From NCBI RefSeq assembly GCF_900177275.1, contig NZ_FXAG01000001.1, forward strand, positions 1 to 64,000: DNA of 64,000 bases, given 5' to 3'. Shown piece after piece: positions 27,109-36,892 of this stretch. A program made the position numbers and the translations under genes. The notes below the pieces were generated by a model. The model saw only the letters and a program-made list of their open reading frames with translations. It was not told the origin of the DNA and made no database searches. The stretch is from Pseudogulbenkiania subflava DSM 22618. Lineage in GTDB: Bacteria > Pseudomonadota > Gammaproteobacteria > Burkholderiales > Chromobacteriaceae. The stretch's first letter is position 1; each line of letters opens with the position of its first letter.

Positions 27109-28172
27109 GCGGCTCCCAGAAGATGGATACGTGGCGCTTCGCCCAGCCAGTGCAGGCGTGCCTGCATCGAACGCGACAGCCAGACCTCGCCGTGGCCATC
27201 GACCAGCAGCACGTCGCGGATGCCGAAGCGGCTGGCATAGTAAGGAGCACGTGCGGTGTCGGCAAGATAAATCGGCTTGGTGGCGACGTCGGAGCGCAGC
27301 CCGGCGTCGGCGGCCGGCGCCACCACCACGGTGGCGGCCTGGGCGCGGCAGTCGCTGCTGCCGTCGCGCGGGTCGATCAGGTGGCAATGGCGCCGCCCGT
27401 TCAGCTCGAAGTAGCGCTGGTAATCGCCCGAGGTGCCCACCGCCTCGCCGTCGGCCAGTTCCACCACCGCCATCGCCTCGTTGTGGCGCGGGTGCTGGAT
27501 GCCGACCTTCCAGGGCGTGCCGTCCGGTTTTTTGCCCAGCGCGATGACGTTGCCGCCAATGTTGATCAGCGCGGAGCGGACACCGGCGGCCTTGAGCTGG
27601 TTGCGCACGCGGTCGAGCGCCCAGCCCTTGGCGATGCCGCCCAGATCGAGCTGCACCGCCGGGTTGCGGCTGGCGATGCGGCCGTCGGCGAAGCTGAGGT
27701 CGGCCAGGCGCGGGCGGGCCTCGACCAGCCGCCGCAGCGCGGCGGGGTCGGGAGTGACCGGGGCGAAGCTGTCAGCGTGGAAGCCCCACAGCGCCACCAT
27801 GCCGCCCAGCGCCGGCGAGAACAGGCCGTCAGAGAGCGCCTCGTCGCGCTGGGCGGCGCGCAGCAGCTCGGCGAGGTCGGGCGCCAGCGGCGCCGATTCG
27901 CCGCGCGCCAGGGCGCGGTTGATGGCGACCAGTTCGCCGTTGCCCTTCCAGGCGTGCAGGCGCAGATGCAGGCGATCGAGTTCGGCCATGGCCTGCGCCA
28001 CCGCGGCCTGGGCGTGGGCCTCCGACTCGCCCAGCACGGTGACCTCGACGCGCGTGCCGAACACGTAGCTTTCCTGGCGGAACGGTTCGGGCTCGCGGCC
28101 GCACGCCGCGAGCCCGATGAGCAGGCACAAGGCCAGACAGGTTGGCCGAAGCCGCAGGATCAGTGCGCGCAC
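27105..28172 (-). CDS. apbE: FAD:protein FMN transferase (ApbE)
   Basis: 355 residues, GTG start at 28172. Lipoprotein signal with lipobox LAAC (C24). The ApbE core has [26 protein letters not shown] and the C-terminal metal-binding region. Attaches FMN covalently to threonines of NqrB/RnfG-type proteins in the periplasm. Overlaps gshB by 13 bp and dgkA by 4 bp. Confidence 0.93.
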   Translation of the reverse strand: MRALILRLRPTCLALCLLIGLAACGREPEPFRQESYVFGTRVEVTVLGESEAHAQAAVAQAMAELDRLHLRLHAWKGNGELVAINRALARGESAPLAPDLAELLRAAQRDEALSDGLFSPALGGMVALWGFHADSFAPVTPDPAALRRLVEARPRLADLSFADGRIASRNPAVQLDLGGIAKGWALDRVRNQLKAAGVRSALINIGGNVIALGKKPDGTPWKVGIQHPRHNEAMAVVELADGEAVGTSGDYQRYFELNGRRHCHLIDPRDGSSDCRAQAATVVVAPAADAGLRSDVATKPIYLADTARAPYYASRFGIRDVLLVDGHGEVWLSRSMQARLHWLGEAPRIHLLGAA

Positions 28173-29104
28173 CGCCGCTCCAGCGCGTCGATGTACAGCC
28201 CGGCAACGTTGATGCCGGTCTGGTCCATGATCTCGCGGAAGCAGGTGGGGCTGGTGACGTTGACTTCGGTGAGGTAGTCGCCGATGACGTCGAGGCCGGC
28301 GAACAGGATGCCGCGCCGCTGCAGCTCCGGCCCCACCGCCGCCACGATCTCGCGGTCGCGCGCGGTGAGCGGGCGCGCCTCGCCGCGACCACCGGCGGCC
28401 AGGTTGCCGCGCGTCTCGCCGGCCATCGGGATGCGTGCCAGGCAGTAATCCACCGGCTCGCCGTCGATCACCAGGATGCGCTTGTCGCCGTCGCGGATTT
28501 CCGGGATGAAACGCTGCGCCATCACGGTGCGGGTCTCGCGCTGGGTGATGGTTTCCAGGATCACCGACAGGTTGGGGTCGTCCGGGGTGACGCGGAAGAT
28601 GCTGTCGCCGCCCATGCTGTCGAGCGGCTTCAGGATGACGTCCTGATGCTGGCGCACAAAGGCGCGCAGGCGTGCCGACTCGCCGGAGATCAGGGTCGGC
28701 GCGATGCAGTCGGGGAAGTGCAGGATCGCCAGCTTCTCGTTGTAGTCGCGCAGTGCCTGGCCGCTGCTGAACACCTTGACGCCCTGGGCTTCGGCCAGGG
28801 TGAACAGTTGCGAGGCGTACAGGTACTCCATGTCGAACGGCGGGTCCTTGCGCATGATCACCGCGCTGAACGCGGTGAGCGGCTGGCGCTGCACCTCGGC
28901 CAGGCGGTACCAGTCGTGCTTGTCGCCGGTCAGGGTCAGGCCGCGCGCGTCCACCAGCAGCCGGCCGCCTTCCACCGATAGCTGGCGCGCTTCGGCCACC
29001 GCCAAGGCGTGGCCGCGTCGCGCCGCCTCCTCCATCATGGCGAAGGTGGTGTCCTTGTAGATCTTGAAGTGGTCCAGAGGATCGGCGATGAACAGGATTT
29101 TCAT
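28160..29104 (-). CDS. gshB: Glutathione synthetase
   Basis: 314 residues, ATP-grasp fold. Family motifs: [49 protein letters not shown] and a C-terminal [20 protein letters not shown] with the Mg-binding residues. Joins gamma-glutamylcysteine and glycine. 18 bp after gshA. Confidence 0.97.
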   Translation of the reverse strand: MKILFIADPLDHFKIYKDTTFAMMEEAARRGHALAVAEARQLSVEGGRLLVDARGLTLTGDKHDWYRLAEVQRQPLTAFSAVIMRKDPPFDMEYLYASQLFTLAEAQGVKVFSSGQALRDYNEKLAILHFPDCIAPTLISGESARLRAFVRQHQDVILKPLDSMGGDSIFRVTPDDPNLSVILETITQRETRTVMAQRFIPEIRDGDKRILVIDGEPVDYCLARIPMAGETRGNLAAGGRGEARPLTARDREIVAAVGPELQRRGILFAGLDVIGDYLTEVNVTSPTCFREIMDQTGINVAGLYIDALERRCAH

Positions 29105-29122
29105 GGGCGAGGTCCAGTGCGC

Positions 29123-30406
29123 TCAGGCGTTGTCGGGGTCGGTGGCTTCCAGTTCCAGCGAGGCCGCCAGGAGCGCCAGGCGGGAGATCACGCCGTAGGA
29201 GTAGAAACGGTTGGGCGGACAGTCCGGGTTGCCGTTCTTGTCCGGCAGGCAGGCCGACTCGAACGACAGCGGGACGAAGTGCATGCCCGGCGCATTGAGG
29301 TTCTCGTCGACACCGCGCCCGGTGTGCACGCGGTAGAAGCCGCCGATGACGAAGCGGTCCATCATGTAGACCACTGGCTCGGCCACCGCGGCGTTGACCG
29401 TCTCGAAGGTGTACACGCCTTCCTGCACGATCACCTCGGAGACTTCCAGCCCTTCCTTGACCACCGCCATCTTGTTGCGCGCCTTGCGGTTGAGGCCGAC
29501 CACCTCATCCGGCGACTTCACGCTCATCACGCCCATGCCGTAGGTGCCGGCGTCGGCCTTGACGATCACGAACGGATCATGGGTGATGCCGTACTCGCGG
29601 TACTTGATGCGGATCTTGTCGAGCAGACCGGACACGCTGTCGGCCAGCGCTTCTTCGCCCTGGCGGCTCTGGAAATCCAGCCCCTTGGTGGCGTTGAAGT
29701 AAGGGTTGATCAGCCACGGATCGATCGAGATCAGCCGCGCGAAGTCGTCGGCGACCTGGTCGTAGGCCTTGAAATGATGGGTCTTGCGCCGCACCGCCCA
29801 ACCGGCGTGCAGCGGCGGCAGCAGGGTCTGCTCCAGGTTCTGCAGGATGTCCGGCACGCCACCCGACAGGTCGTTGTTGAGCAGCACCACGCACGGGCTG
29901 AAGCCGTCGGCCAGCACCAAGCGGTTGCCGCGGCGCTCGATCGGTTCCAGCCGCACCGTGGCGCCGTTGGCGGCGGTCAGTTCGGTCGGTTCGGTGATCT
30001 CCGGGTTGAGCGAGCCCAACCGGACCTTGAGGCCGGCCTGCTCGAAGATGTGCACCAGCGCCGCCACGTTCTGCAGGTAGAAGGTGTTGCGGGTATGGTT
30101 CTCCGGGATCAGCAGGATGTTCTTGGCTTCCGGACACACCTTCTCCACCGCGCTGGTGGCGGCCTGTACCGCGAGCGGGGTGAACTCCGGATTGAGGTTG
30201 TTGAAACCGCCGGGGAACAGGTTCATGTCCACCGGGGCCAGCTTGAAGCCGCTGTTGCGCAGGTCGACCGAGCCGTAGAACGGTACCTGGTGGGCGTGCC
30301 ACTGGCTGCGGAACCAGTGCTCGATATGGGGCTGGGCGCCGAGAATGCGGCTTTCCAGCTCCAGCAACGGGCCCTTCAGGGCGGTGGACAGGTAAGGAAC
30401 GGTCAT
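29123..30406 (-). CDS. gshA: Glutamate-cysteine ligase (Acidithiobacillus type)
   Basis: 427 residues from ATG 30406 (MTVPYLSTALKGPLLELESR). It belongs to the family first noted in Acidithiobacillus rather than the E. coli GshA or plant types; the ATP-grasp-like region FVIVKADAGTYGMGVM and YMMDRFVIGGFYRVHT is clear. First step of glutathione synthesis. An in-frame upstream extension to 30598 runs into the repeat element and is not used. Heads gshA-gshB-apbE-dgkA. Confidence 0.93.
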   Translation of the reverse strand: MTVPYLSTALKGPLLELESRILGAQPHIEHWFRSQWHAHQVPFYGSVDLRNSGFKLAPVDMNLFPGGFNNLNPEFTPLAVQAATSAVEKVCPEAKNILLIPENHTRNTFYLQNVAALVHIFEQAGLKVRLGSLNPEITEPTELTAANGATVRLEPIERRGNRLVLADGFSPCVVLLNNDLSGGVPDILQNLEQTLLPPLHAGWAVRRKTHHFKAYDQVADDFARLISIDPWLINPYFNATKGLDFQSRQGEEALADSVSGLLDKIRIKYREYGITHDPFVIVKADAGTYGMGVMSVKSPDEVVGLNRKARNKMAVVKEGLEVSEVIVQEGVYTFETVNAAVAEPVVYMMDRFVIGGFYRVHTGRGVDENLNAPGMHFVPLSFESACLPDKNGNPDCPPNRFYSYGVISRLALLAASLELEATDPDNA

Positions 30407-30500
30407 GTCTTCCCCTTTGGGATGATCTGGGTCGAATTGCACAATGGTGGGGATGACAGTTGCCTTATTCAACCCTGGGTGGCGGTCCGGTGCGGGCCTA

Positions 30501-30766
30501 GGGCGTGTCATCCATTGTTTCCCACGCTGCGCCGGAGCCTGTTTTTGCGCGCAACAAGGCGCGAGGCGCGACGTTTGGTTATTCCAAACGAGCGCCAAGC
30601 AACGCCGTGGCGCACAAAAAGAGGCCCGGCCCGATGGGTTGCGCCGCGAAAGCGGCCATGCGGCGTTGCCGGTCTTGGCAAGGGGGTCGCCATTGCCTGC
30701 GCCCGGCGCCTTGCCTGGCCACTTTCACGGCAGCAACGCAGCGGGGAAACAATGGATGACACGCCC
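30501..30766. repeat. MITE-like element with ~23-bp perfect terminal inverted repeats
   Basis: The left end GGGCGTGTCATCCATTGTTT (plus CCC) is repeated exactly in reverse at the right end. TA flanks both sides, so a TA duplication is likely. The 266-bp body has no credible gene. The right end supplies the last base of the PfkB kinase stop codon (TAG on the minus strand). TA targets are typical of IS630/Tc1-type transposases, but no source element is visible. Confidence 0.82.
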
Positions 30767-31710
30767 TAGTCCGGCCATGCTTCGTTATAGGCCGCCTGGT
30801 AGCGCTCTTTCAGCCCGGCCCAGTCGAAGGCATGATTCTGCGCGCCGCGGCTGACCACCTTGATGGCGCCCAGCAGATTGGCCAGGCGGCCGGTCAGCAG
30901 CCAGTCGAGACCGTGCCGGATGCCGTACAGCAAGCCGGCGCGGAAGGCGTCGCCGCAGCCGGAGGGGTCGAGCGCGGGGCCGTCCAGCGGCACCGCCGGG
31001 ATGTGGAGCGACGTGTCGCCGACGTGGATCTCCGCCCCCTCGGCACCACGCGTGATGATCAGCGCGCGCACCTGGCGGCGCATGTCGTCCAGCGTCAGGC
31101 CGGCGCGCTCGCGCATCAGTTCGGTTTCGTAGTCGTTGAGCGTGATGTAGCTGGCCATTTCGACCAGCGTGCGCAGCTCGGTGCGCGAGAACAGCGGCAG
31201 CTCCTGGCCGGGATCGAACACGAACGGAATGCCGGCCTCGGCCAGCTCGCGGCAGTGCTGCAGGCAGCCGAGGTAGCCCGACGGTGCCACGATGGCGAGT
31301 TCCACCGGGCCCTCGACCTCGCTAAGGTGGTTGGCGGTGGCGTGCTCCATCGAGCCGGGATGGAACGCCATCAGCTGGTTGCCGCCGCTATCGCTGATGA
31401 TGAAGCATTGCGCGGTATACTGGCCGGGCACGGTGCGGATATGGCGGTCCGCCACGCCGAGGCGGGCCAGATGCTCACGGTAGGGGTCGAAGTCCTCGCC
31501 CACCGTGCCCATCACCAGCGGCCGCTCGCCCAACAGCGCGAGGTTGTAGGCGATGTTGCCGGAGCAGCCGCCGAACTCGCGACGCATCGTCGGCACGCGG
31601 AAGGTGGTGGAAATCTTGTGCAGCTGGTCCGCCAGGATGTGCTGGTCGAAGCGGTCTTCGAAGGTCAGCAGGGTATCGTAGGCGAGCGATCCGCAGACGA
31701 GGATGGACAT
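30766..31710 (-). CDS. PfkB-family kinase (adenosine kinase-like)
   Basis: 314 residues. N-terminal GSLAYDTLL, the substrate region GGCSGNIAYNLALLG and the C-terminal DPSGCGDAFRAGLLYG with the catalytic Asp. GCGD (instead of GAGD) and the overall sequence resemble bacterial adenosine/ribokinase-like members. Substrate not certain. Its TAG stop lies at the edge of the repeat element. Confidence 0.85.
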   Translation of the reverse strand: MSILVCGSLAYDTLLTFEDRFDQHILADQLHKISTTFRVPTMRREFGGCSGNIAYNLALLGERPLVMGTVGEDFDPYREHLARLGVADRHIRTVPGQYTAQCFIISDSGGNQLMAFHPGSMEHATANHLSEVEGPVELAIVAPSGYLGCLQHCRELAEAGIPFVFDPGQELPLFSRTELRTLVEMASYITLNDYETELMRERAGLTLDDMRRQVRALIITRGAEGAEIHVGDTSLHIPAVPLDGPALDPSGCGDAFRAGLLYGIRHGLDWLLTGRLANLLGAIKVVSRGAQNHAFDWAGLKERYQAAYNEAWPD

Positions 31711-31831
31711 GCCGGCTCCGCTATGAAATCAAGCGCTTAAGTGTAGCACGAAACGCCGCCCTCCCCGCGCTCCGAACCCTGGCCGCGCCGCCCGCTCCAA
31801 GCCGTTGCCACGTTTTTTACAGGATGACCCG

Positions 31832-32326
31832 ATGACCCCGACCACTCTGCGCCGCGGCGTGCTGCCGCTACTGTGCGCCGTCCTGTTGACGGCACTGCCG
31901 GCCGCCGCCAGCCCGGCGCTGGAACGCGCCCGCTTCATCGACCTGGCCGGCAGGAACGCCGCGCTCACCCAGTACAAGGGCAAGGTGACCGTGGTGAATT
32001 TCTGGGCCACCTGGTGTTCGCCGTGCCGCGAGGAGATGCCGATGCTCAACGCCGTGCGCACGCGCCTGGCGCCAAGGGGTGTCGAGGTGGTCGGCGTGGC
32101 ACTCGACGACAAGGTCTCGGTCGGCAACTACCTGCGCAGCACCAGGGTGAGCTACCCGATCGTGCTGGGCGACGGCAATACGCTCGACCTGATGCGCGCC
32201 ATCGGCAACCCGGCCGGCGGCCTGCCCTACACTGTGGTGCTGGACCGTTCCGGCAAGCAGGTGGCCACGCTGATCGGCAAGCTGTCGGAGCAGACCCTGC
32301 TGCAGGCGGTCGAGCCACATCTCTAA
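31832..32326 (+). CDS. TlpA-like periplasmic thioredoxin
   Basis: 164 residues from ATG 31832. Signal peptide (about 1-25, LLCAVLLTALPAAAS), then a thioredoxin fold with WATWCSPC and the cis-proline region GGLPYTVVLDRSG. Periplasmic disulfide reductase or cytochrome c maturation type. Divergent from the PfkB kinase; not close to the other TlpA-like gene. Confidence 0.9.
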   Translation: MTPTTLRRGVLPLLCAVLLTALPAAASPALERARFIDLAGRNAALTQYKGKVTVVNFWATWCSPCREEMPMLNAVRTRLAPRGVEVVGVALDDKVSVGNYLRSTRVSYPIVLGDGNTLDLMRAIGNPAGGLPYTVVLDRSGKQVATLIGKLSEQTLLQAVEPHL

Positions 32327-32376
32327 ATCCCTTGGCCCCCTTGCCGGGCCTCGTCACCCGACCCGCCGCCACGGCG

Positions 32377-32400
32377 AAAAAAGCCCGGCCTAGGCCGGGC
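32377..32400 (-). terminator. Terminator of the binding-protein gene
   Basis: Perfect palindrome GCCCGGCC / GGCCGGGC, followed leftwards by six T residues. Confidence 0.88.
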
Positions 32401-32426
32401 GCAAGCTGACAACAACAGGGAAAATC

Positions 32427-33545
32427 TCAGAAGGTCACCTTGACCGGCGCCCACTTGGCCTGGCGCACCTGATAGACGGTGATCGGCGCCTGGATCAGGT
32501 CGCCACGGCTATCGAAGCGGTAGGAGGCGTTCACCCCCTCGTAGCTGATCTTCTTCAGCGCCGCCGTAACCTTGCCGGGCTCGGTGCTGTTGGCCTGCTG
32601 CATGGCTTTCGCGACCAGCATCACCGCGTCGTAATGCTGCGGGCCGTAGGACAGCGGCGCCTTGCCGTACTTGGCCTGATAGCGCTTGATGAAGTCCTGG
32701 CCCTGGCTGCGCTTTTCCAGCACGTTGCCGGCCACCGCCGCCATGAAGCCTTCGCTGTTGCCGCCGGAGAGCTTGATGAAGTTATCGGTCTGGATCATGT
32801 CGCCGCTGAGCACCTTGGTGGACAGGCCGAGCTGCTTCATCTGCAGCGCCAGGGGTGCCGCCTGGCTGTCGGACATGGCAACGAACAGCAGGTCCGGCTT
32901 GGCGGCACGGATCGTGGTCAGGATCGGACTGAAGTTGTTCTGCCCCGGCGTGGTGTATTCGCGGCGAATCACCTGCGCCCCCAGGCGCTTGGCCTCGGCC
33001 TCGAACTTGTCGGCCAGGCCCTGGCTATAGGCGGTGCGGTCGTCGATCATGGCGATGCGCTTGGCCTTCAATTCGCTCAGCGCGTATTGGGCGATAGCCG
33101 GTCCCATGCGGGTGTCCACCGCGCTCAGGCGGAAGGCATTGCCGTAGCCCTGGTTGGTGTAGGTGGCGTTGACCGCCACCGAGAACTGCGGCAGACCAGC
33201 CTGGTTAATGATGCGCGCGGCGGGAATGGTGGTGCCCGAAGTGAACGGGCCGACCACCGCCTTCACTTCTTCATCCAGCAGTTTTTGCGCGGCCAGGGTG
33301 GACTGCTTGGGGTCTTCCTGGTCGTCCTGCGATACCAGTTCGAACTGCACCGGCTGGCCGTTGATCCTCAGCGCACTGCGGTTGAGGGTGTCGACGGCGA
33401 GCTGGGCACAGTTCTGGTTGTCCTTGCCCCAGTGGGCGTCCGGCCCGGTCAAGGGGCCGATGAAACCGATTTTCACCACCTCGGCGGCAGAAGCGGCGCT
33501 GATGCCCCCCAGGGCCAGCAGGGTAACGAGCAGGGTGTGTTTCAT
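32427..33545 (-). CDS. Periplasmic branched-chain amino-acid-type binding protein
   Basis: 372 residues from ATG 33545, preceded by AGGA at the right spacing. Signal peptide (1-20), then a type I periplasmic binding fold (KIGFIGPLTGPDAHWGKDN, VVGPFTSGTTIPAARIINQA). Typical of LivJ/LivK substrate-binding subunits. No permease or ATPase subunit is nearby, so it is an orphan. Lies 83 bp after the flavoprotein gene and is probably in the same unit. Confidence 0.9.
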   Translation of the reverse strand: MKHTLLVTLLALGGISAASAAEVVKIGFIGPLTGPDAHWGKDNQNCAQLAVDTLNRSALRINGQPVQFELVSQDDQEDPKQSTLAAQKLLDEEVKAVVGPFTSGTTIPAARIINQAGLPQFSVAVNATYTNQGYGNAFRLSAVDTRMGPAIAQYALSELKAKRIAMIDDRTAYSQGLADKFEAEAKRLGAQVIRREYTTPGQNNFSPILTTIRAAKPDLLFVAMSDSQAAPLALQMKQLGLSTKVLSGDMIQTDNFIKLSGGNSEGFMAAVAGNVLEKRSQGQDFIKRYQAKYGKAPLSYGPQHYDAVMLVAKAMQQANSTEPGKVTAALKKISYEGVNASYRFDSRGDLIQAPITVYQVRQAKWAPVKVTF

Positions 33546-33628
33546 GTTTTGCATCCTGATGAAGTTGTTGAATCGACAAGAGGCACAGCAACAGCTTGAT
33601 TGCGGCAACGTTGGCACCGACCGGAACG

Positions 33629-34873
33629 CTAACGGAACCGGCCGGGCCAGAACTCTGGCGGAATGGCCGCCACCCCGGTGAGGTGGTCGCGCAGCAGCGC
33701 GCCGGTGGTGGCGGCGAGGGTCAGGCCGAGATGGCCATGACCGCAGGCGAAGAACAGTTGCCGAAGGCGCGAGGACGGGCCAATCACCGGCACGGTATCC
33801 GGCACCGATGGGCGGTTGCCCATCCAGGCGCTCATGCCGTCGGTACCGAGCTCGCCCAGCATGGCCTGCGCCTTGTCCAGCAGCAGGTGGGCGCGACGGT
33901 AGTCCGGCGGCGCGTCGCGGTGCGCCAGTTCCACCGTACCGGCCAGGCGCAGGCCACCGTCGGCCATCGGCAGGATGACGAAGCTTTCACTGGCGTTGAG
34001 CAGGAAATGGCGCAGCGGACGACCGGCCTTGGGCAGAGTCAGGTGGTAGCCGCGCTCGCTCTCCAGCGGCAGCGCCTGGCCAGCCTGGCGTGCGAAACGA
34101 TCGCTCCACACGCCGCTCGCCACCACCACCTGCCCCGCGCTCAGCGCGCGGCCGTCGGCCAGGGTGACGCCGCTGGCGACGCCGTGCTGCTGACACAGCG
34201 CCGTCACCGGCTGCTGCAGGAAGCGGCCGCCTTCGCGCAGGAACTGCTGGAACAGGCCGAGGCTGAACAGGTAGGGATCGTCCACGTGCGACCAGTCCGG
34301 AATCAGCACCCCCTGCTGCCACGGCGCACGCAAGGCCGGCTCCAGCCGTGCCAGTTCGTCTTGGTCGCAGCGCCGCCAGCGCACACCCTGCTCGCCGCGC
34401 CGCTGCCAGCGTGGCAGATCGGCCTGCAAGGCTTTCTGGTCAGAATAGAGCGCCAGTGCACCGTGGCGACGCCAGCTCCCTTCCAGACCGCAGCGGGCGA
34501 TGAGCGGGGCATAGTCCTGGTTCACCCGGGCCAGCAGCTGCCCCAGCTGCCGGCTCAGCGCCGCCACCCGCGATGGCCGGCTCGCCAGCACGAAGCGGCC
34601 GAGCCACGGCATCAGGCCGGGCAGATGGCGCCAGCGCACCGCCAACGGGCCGAGCGGATTGAGCAGCCAACGTGGCACCTGACGCAGCACACCTGGCTCG
34701 GCGAGCGGGAGCACCTCGCTCACCGCCAGCGCCCCGGCGTTACCGGACGAGGTGCCGGACGCCGGCGGGTCGCGGTCGAGCAGCAGCACGTCGAGCCCGG
34801 CCAGGCGCAGTTGCAGCGCGCTGGCGATGCCGACCACGCCGGCGCCGACCACGATGACGTCGGCGCGGCTCAT
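33629..34873 (-). CDS. D-amino-acid oxidase-like FAD flavoprotein
   Basis: 414 residues from ATG 34873. N-terminal FAD-binding VVGAGVVGIASALQLRLAG and C-terminal FACGHGHLGLTLAATTGALL, the DadA/glycine oxidase pattern. Likely oxidises a D-amino acid or imino acid such as D-hydroxyproline or D-proline. Coupled by 4 bp (ATGA) to the ornithine cyclodeaminase-like gene, which supports a proline-type substrate (inference). Confidence 0.87.
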   Translation of the reverse strand: MSRADVIVVGAGVVGIASALQLRLAGLDVLLLDRDPPASGTSSGNAGALAVSEVLPLAEPGVLRQVPRWLLNPLGPLAVRWRHLPGLMPWLGRFVLASRPSRVAALSRQLGQLLARVNQDYAPLIARCGLEGSWRRHGALALYSDQKALQADLPRWQRRGEQGVRWRRCDQDELARLEPALRAPWQQGVLIPDWSHVDDPYLFSLGLFQQFLREGGRFLQQPVTALCQQHGVASGVTLADGRALSAGQVVVASGVWSDRFARQAGQALPLESERGYHLTLPKAGRPLRHFLLNASESFVILPMADGGLRLAGTVELAHRDAPPDYRRAHLLLDKAQAMLGELGTDGMSAWMGNRPSVPDTVPVIGPSSRLRQLFFACGHGHLGLTLAATTGALLRDHLTGVAAIPPEFWPGRFR

Positions 34874-35808
34874 GCGCCCTCGCCCACGCCGCGGCGCCAG
34901 TTGGCCAGCGCGCAACGCGCCGCCGCCAGATCCCAGGCGGCGGTACCGACGCTCTTGAACAGGCGCGGGCGGGCCGCGTCGAAGCGCCCGGCCACGGCGT
35001 CGGCCAGCGACGCCACGGTGGACCAGTCGATCCCGGCCTGGATCAAATCGCCGGCCTCGTGGCGCGCGCCGACCGGGTCGTCGGAAAACAGCTGGCTGCC
35101 GGCGATGGCTTGCGGCCCCAGCTCGGCCATGTCGGGACGGAAGGCGCCGACCCCGATCAGCAGACGATCGAGACGCGCCGGCTGGTCGTACACCGGAACC
35201 TTGCTGGTGGTCAGCATGATCACCACTTGCACCGCCTCGGCCACGCCCCCCGTGGCCGGCTGCAGGTCCAGGCCGAGCGCATCGTGCTCGCGGCAGAACG
35301 CCTCGGCGGCCGCCATATGGTGGCCATGCACGTCGACGCGCAGTCCCGGGTACAGCGCCGCCAGCGCCTCGGCATGGCCGGCCGCCTGCTTGCCGGTGCC
35401 GATCAGCGCGACGTGGCGCGGAGGCGACGCTTGCAGCGAGCGCATCGCCAGCATCGAGACCGCCGCGGTGCGCCGGGCCGTGACGGTAGGCCCGTCCAGG
35501 ATCAGCCGCGGCGCGCCGCTGGCGGCGTCGTAAACGCTGACCACGCCGTGGATGGTGGGCAGGCCGCTACGGCTGTTGTGCGGGCAGACGTTGACCAGCT
35601 TGTGCATGCCGATATCGTGGGCAGTGGCCGGCATCGACAGCAGCACGCCCTCCCCCGGTAACGGCAGCACCTGGCGCTCCGGGCTGCTGATGCGCCCGGC
35701 CTGGTACTCTTCGGCGGCCTGCGCCAGCACTTGGCACAAGGAATCGAAGGGCAGCAGTTCGGCGGTTTGGCGGGCGGAGAAAACCGGTAGCGGTGTCGAC
35801 ATGCTCAT
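34870..35808 (-). CDS. Ornithine cyclodeaminase/mu-crystallin family (probable pyrroline-2-carboxylate reductase)
   Basis: 312 residues. NAD(P)-binding VALIGTGKQAAGHAEAL and HKLVNVCPHNSRSGLPTIHG are family features. Members paired with D-amino acid oxidases are commonly delta-1-pyrroline-2-carboxylate reductases rather than true ornithine cyclodeaminases. Together with the flavoprotein, it could convert D-proline or hydroxyproline derivatives to L-proline. First gene of a minus-strand unit divergent from a GntR regulator. Confidence 0.83.
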   Translation of the reverse strand: MSMSTPLPVFSARQTAELLPFDSLCQVLAQAAEEYQAGRISSPERQVLPLPGEGVLLSMPATAHDIGMHKLVNVCPHNSRSGLPTIHGVVSVYDAASGAPRLILDGPTVTARRTAAVSMLAMRSLQASPPRHVALIGTGKQAAGHAEALAALYPGLRVDVHGHHMAAAEAFCREHDALGLDLQPATGGVAEAVQVVIMLTTSKVPVYDQPARLDRLLIGVGAFRPDMAELGPQAIAGSQLFSDDPVGARHEAGDLIQAGIDWSTVASLADAVAGRFDAARPRLFKSVGTAAWDLAAARCALANWRRGVGEGA

Positions 35809-35825
35809 GGGGTGTCAGGCCTCCA

Positions 35826-36027
35826 AATTGGTAGAATTTCAACCAGATATCGGCCACTGCTGCGCTAGCCACCGTAAACTGGCCAGACAACGGACAACAA
35901 CCGCTCTGTTCATGTCAAAAAAATTACCAATTAGGCGAGCCGGGCACAACCATATCGCGCCATCACCGGATGATTTGGTAAACTTTGTCACCAATACGCA
36001 ACACTCATGTCTATTTTGAGACCAATT
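35826..36027. promoter_or_regulatory. Cluster of ACCAATT/AATTGGT sites between the catabolic unit and its GntR regulator
   Basis: AATTGGT at 35826, ACCAATT at 35926, a dyad TTGGT-N10-ACCAA at 35975-35994 and ACCAATT at 36021. The four copies occur within 200 bp of an otherwise high-GC region, between divergent genes. The last site ends 13 bp before the regulator ATG. They look like binding sites for the adjacent FCD-type GntR regulator (inference). Confidence 0.55.
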
Positions 36028-36039
36028 TGAGTGACCATC

Positions 36040-36786
36040 ATGCAAGAAACCAACCACTTTCAGCCGCGCCCGATCTACCAGCAGGTGGCCGAGCAAATCC
36101 AGCACAGCATCACCAACGGCGAATTCCTGCCGGAATCCCGCCTGCCGTCGGAGCGCGAGCTGGCGGCACGCTTCCGCGTCAGCCGCCCCGCCGTACGCGA
36201 GGCCATCGGGTCGCTGCAGAACCAGCAGCTGGTGATCACGCGCCGCGGCTCGGGCACCTATGTCTGTGCCGATGCCCTGCAGCGGCTGCAGCAGGCCCAG
36301 CTCGCGGACACCGACGGACGCGCCGACGACAGCCCGCTGTCGACGCTGGAGGTACGGCTGCTGCTGGAGCCCGCCATCGCACGGCTGGCGGCACGACGTG
36401 GCCAACGCGACGACAAGGCCGAGCAGTATTTGGCGCTGATGAAGAACGTCAAGAACATCGACATCCAGGCGCAGCAGGCGCTGTGGAGCGAGTGCGACCG
36501 GCTGTTCCATCGCCAGCTGGCCGTGATGACGGGCGATGCGCTGATGGTGCGCATCGCCGACGAGATCGCGAAGACCATGGAGCAACCGCTGTGGCAGCGG
36601 CTGCGTGACGACGGCATCTACGACGAGGAGCGCATCAGCCTGTATGTGGCGGAACACCAGCTGATCTACGAGGCGATCGTCAGCGGCGACGAGCAGGCGG
36701 CGGCGTTCTACGTCGAACAGCACCTGCGCCGGGTGGGCCGGGACATTTCCACCGGCGACGCCTCGCCGCCGAAAACGCCGGCGTAG
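36040..36786 (+). CDS. GntR-family regulator, FCD/FadR subfamily
   Basis: 248 residues from ATG 36040. N-terminal winged helix (YQQVAEQIQHSI, LPSERELAARFRVSRPAVRE), C-terminal all-helical FCD domain (about 95-235) with the conserved Asp/His metal-binding pattern. GntR regulators of this type typically repress a neighbouring catabolic unit and sense its substrate. Divergent from the OCD-flavoprotein-binding-protein unit. Confidence 0.92.
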   Translation: MQETNHFQPRPIYQQVAEQIQHSITNGEFLPESRLPSERELAARFRVSRPAVREAIGSLQNQQLVITRRGSGTYVCADALQRLQQAQLADTDGRADDSPLSTLEVRLLLEPAIARLAARRGQRDDKAEQYLALMKNVKNIDIQAQQALWSECDRLFHRQLAVMTGDALMVRIADEIAKTMEQPLWQRLRDDGIYDEERISLYVAEHQLIYEAIVSGDEQAAAFYVEQHLRRVGRDISTGDASPPKTPA

Positions 36787-36892
36787 CCGGCGGCACGCCC
36801 ACCAGCCAAGCCGCTGCCTGCAGACGGCCCCCTCACTGGGGGAAAGGATGCCTCCGCTAGGAGGCTCCGAGAGGCGGAGGCGGCACGTCTAA

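Noticed and set aside
30501-30766. Small open frames inside the repeat elements
   Set aside because: They mirror each other because of the palindrome and have no ribosome site or family match.
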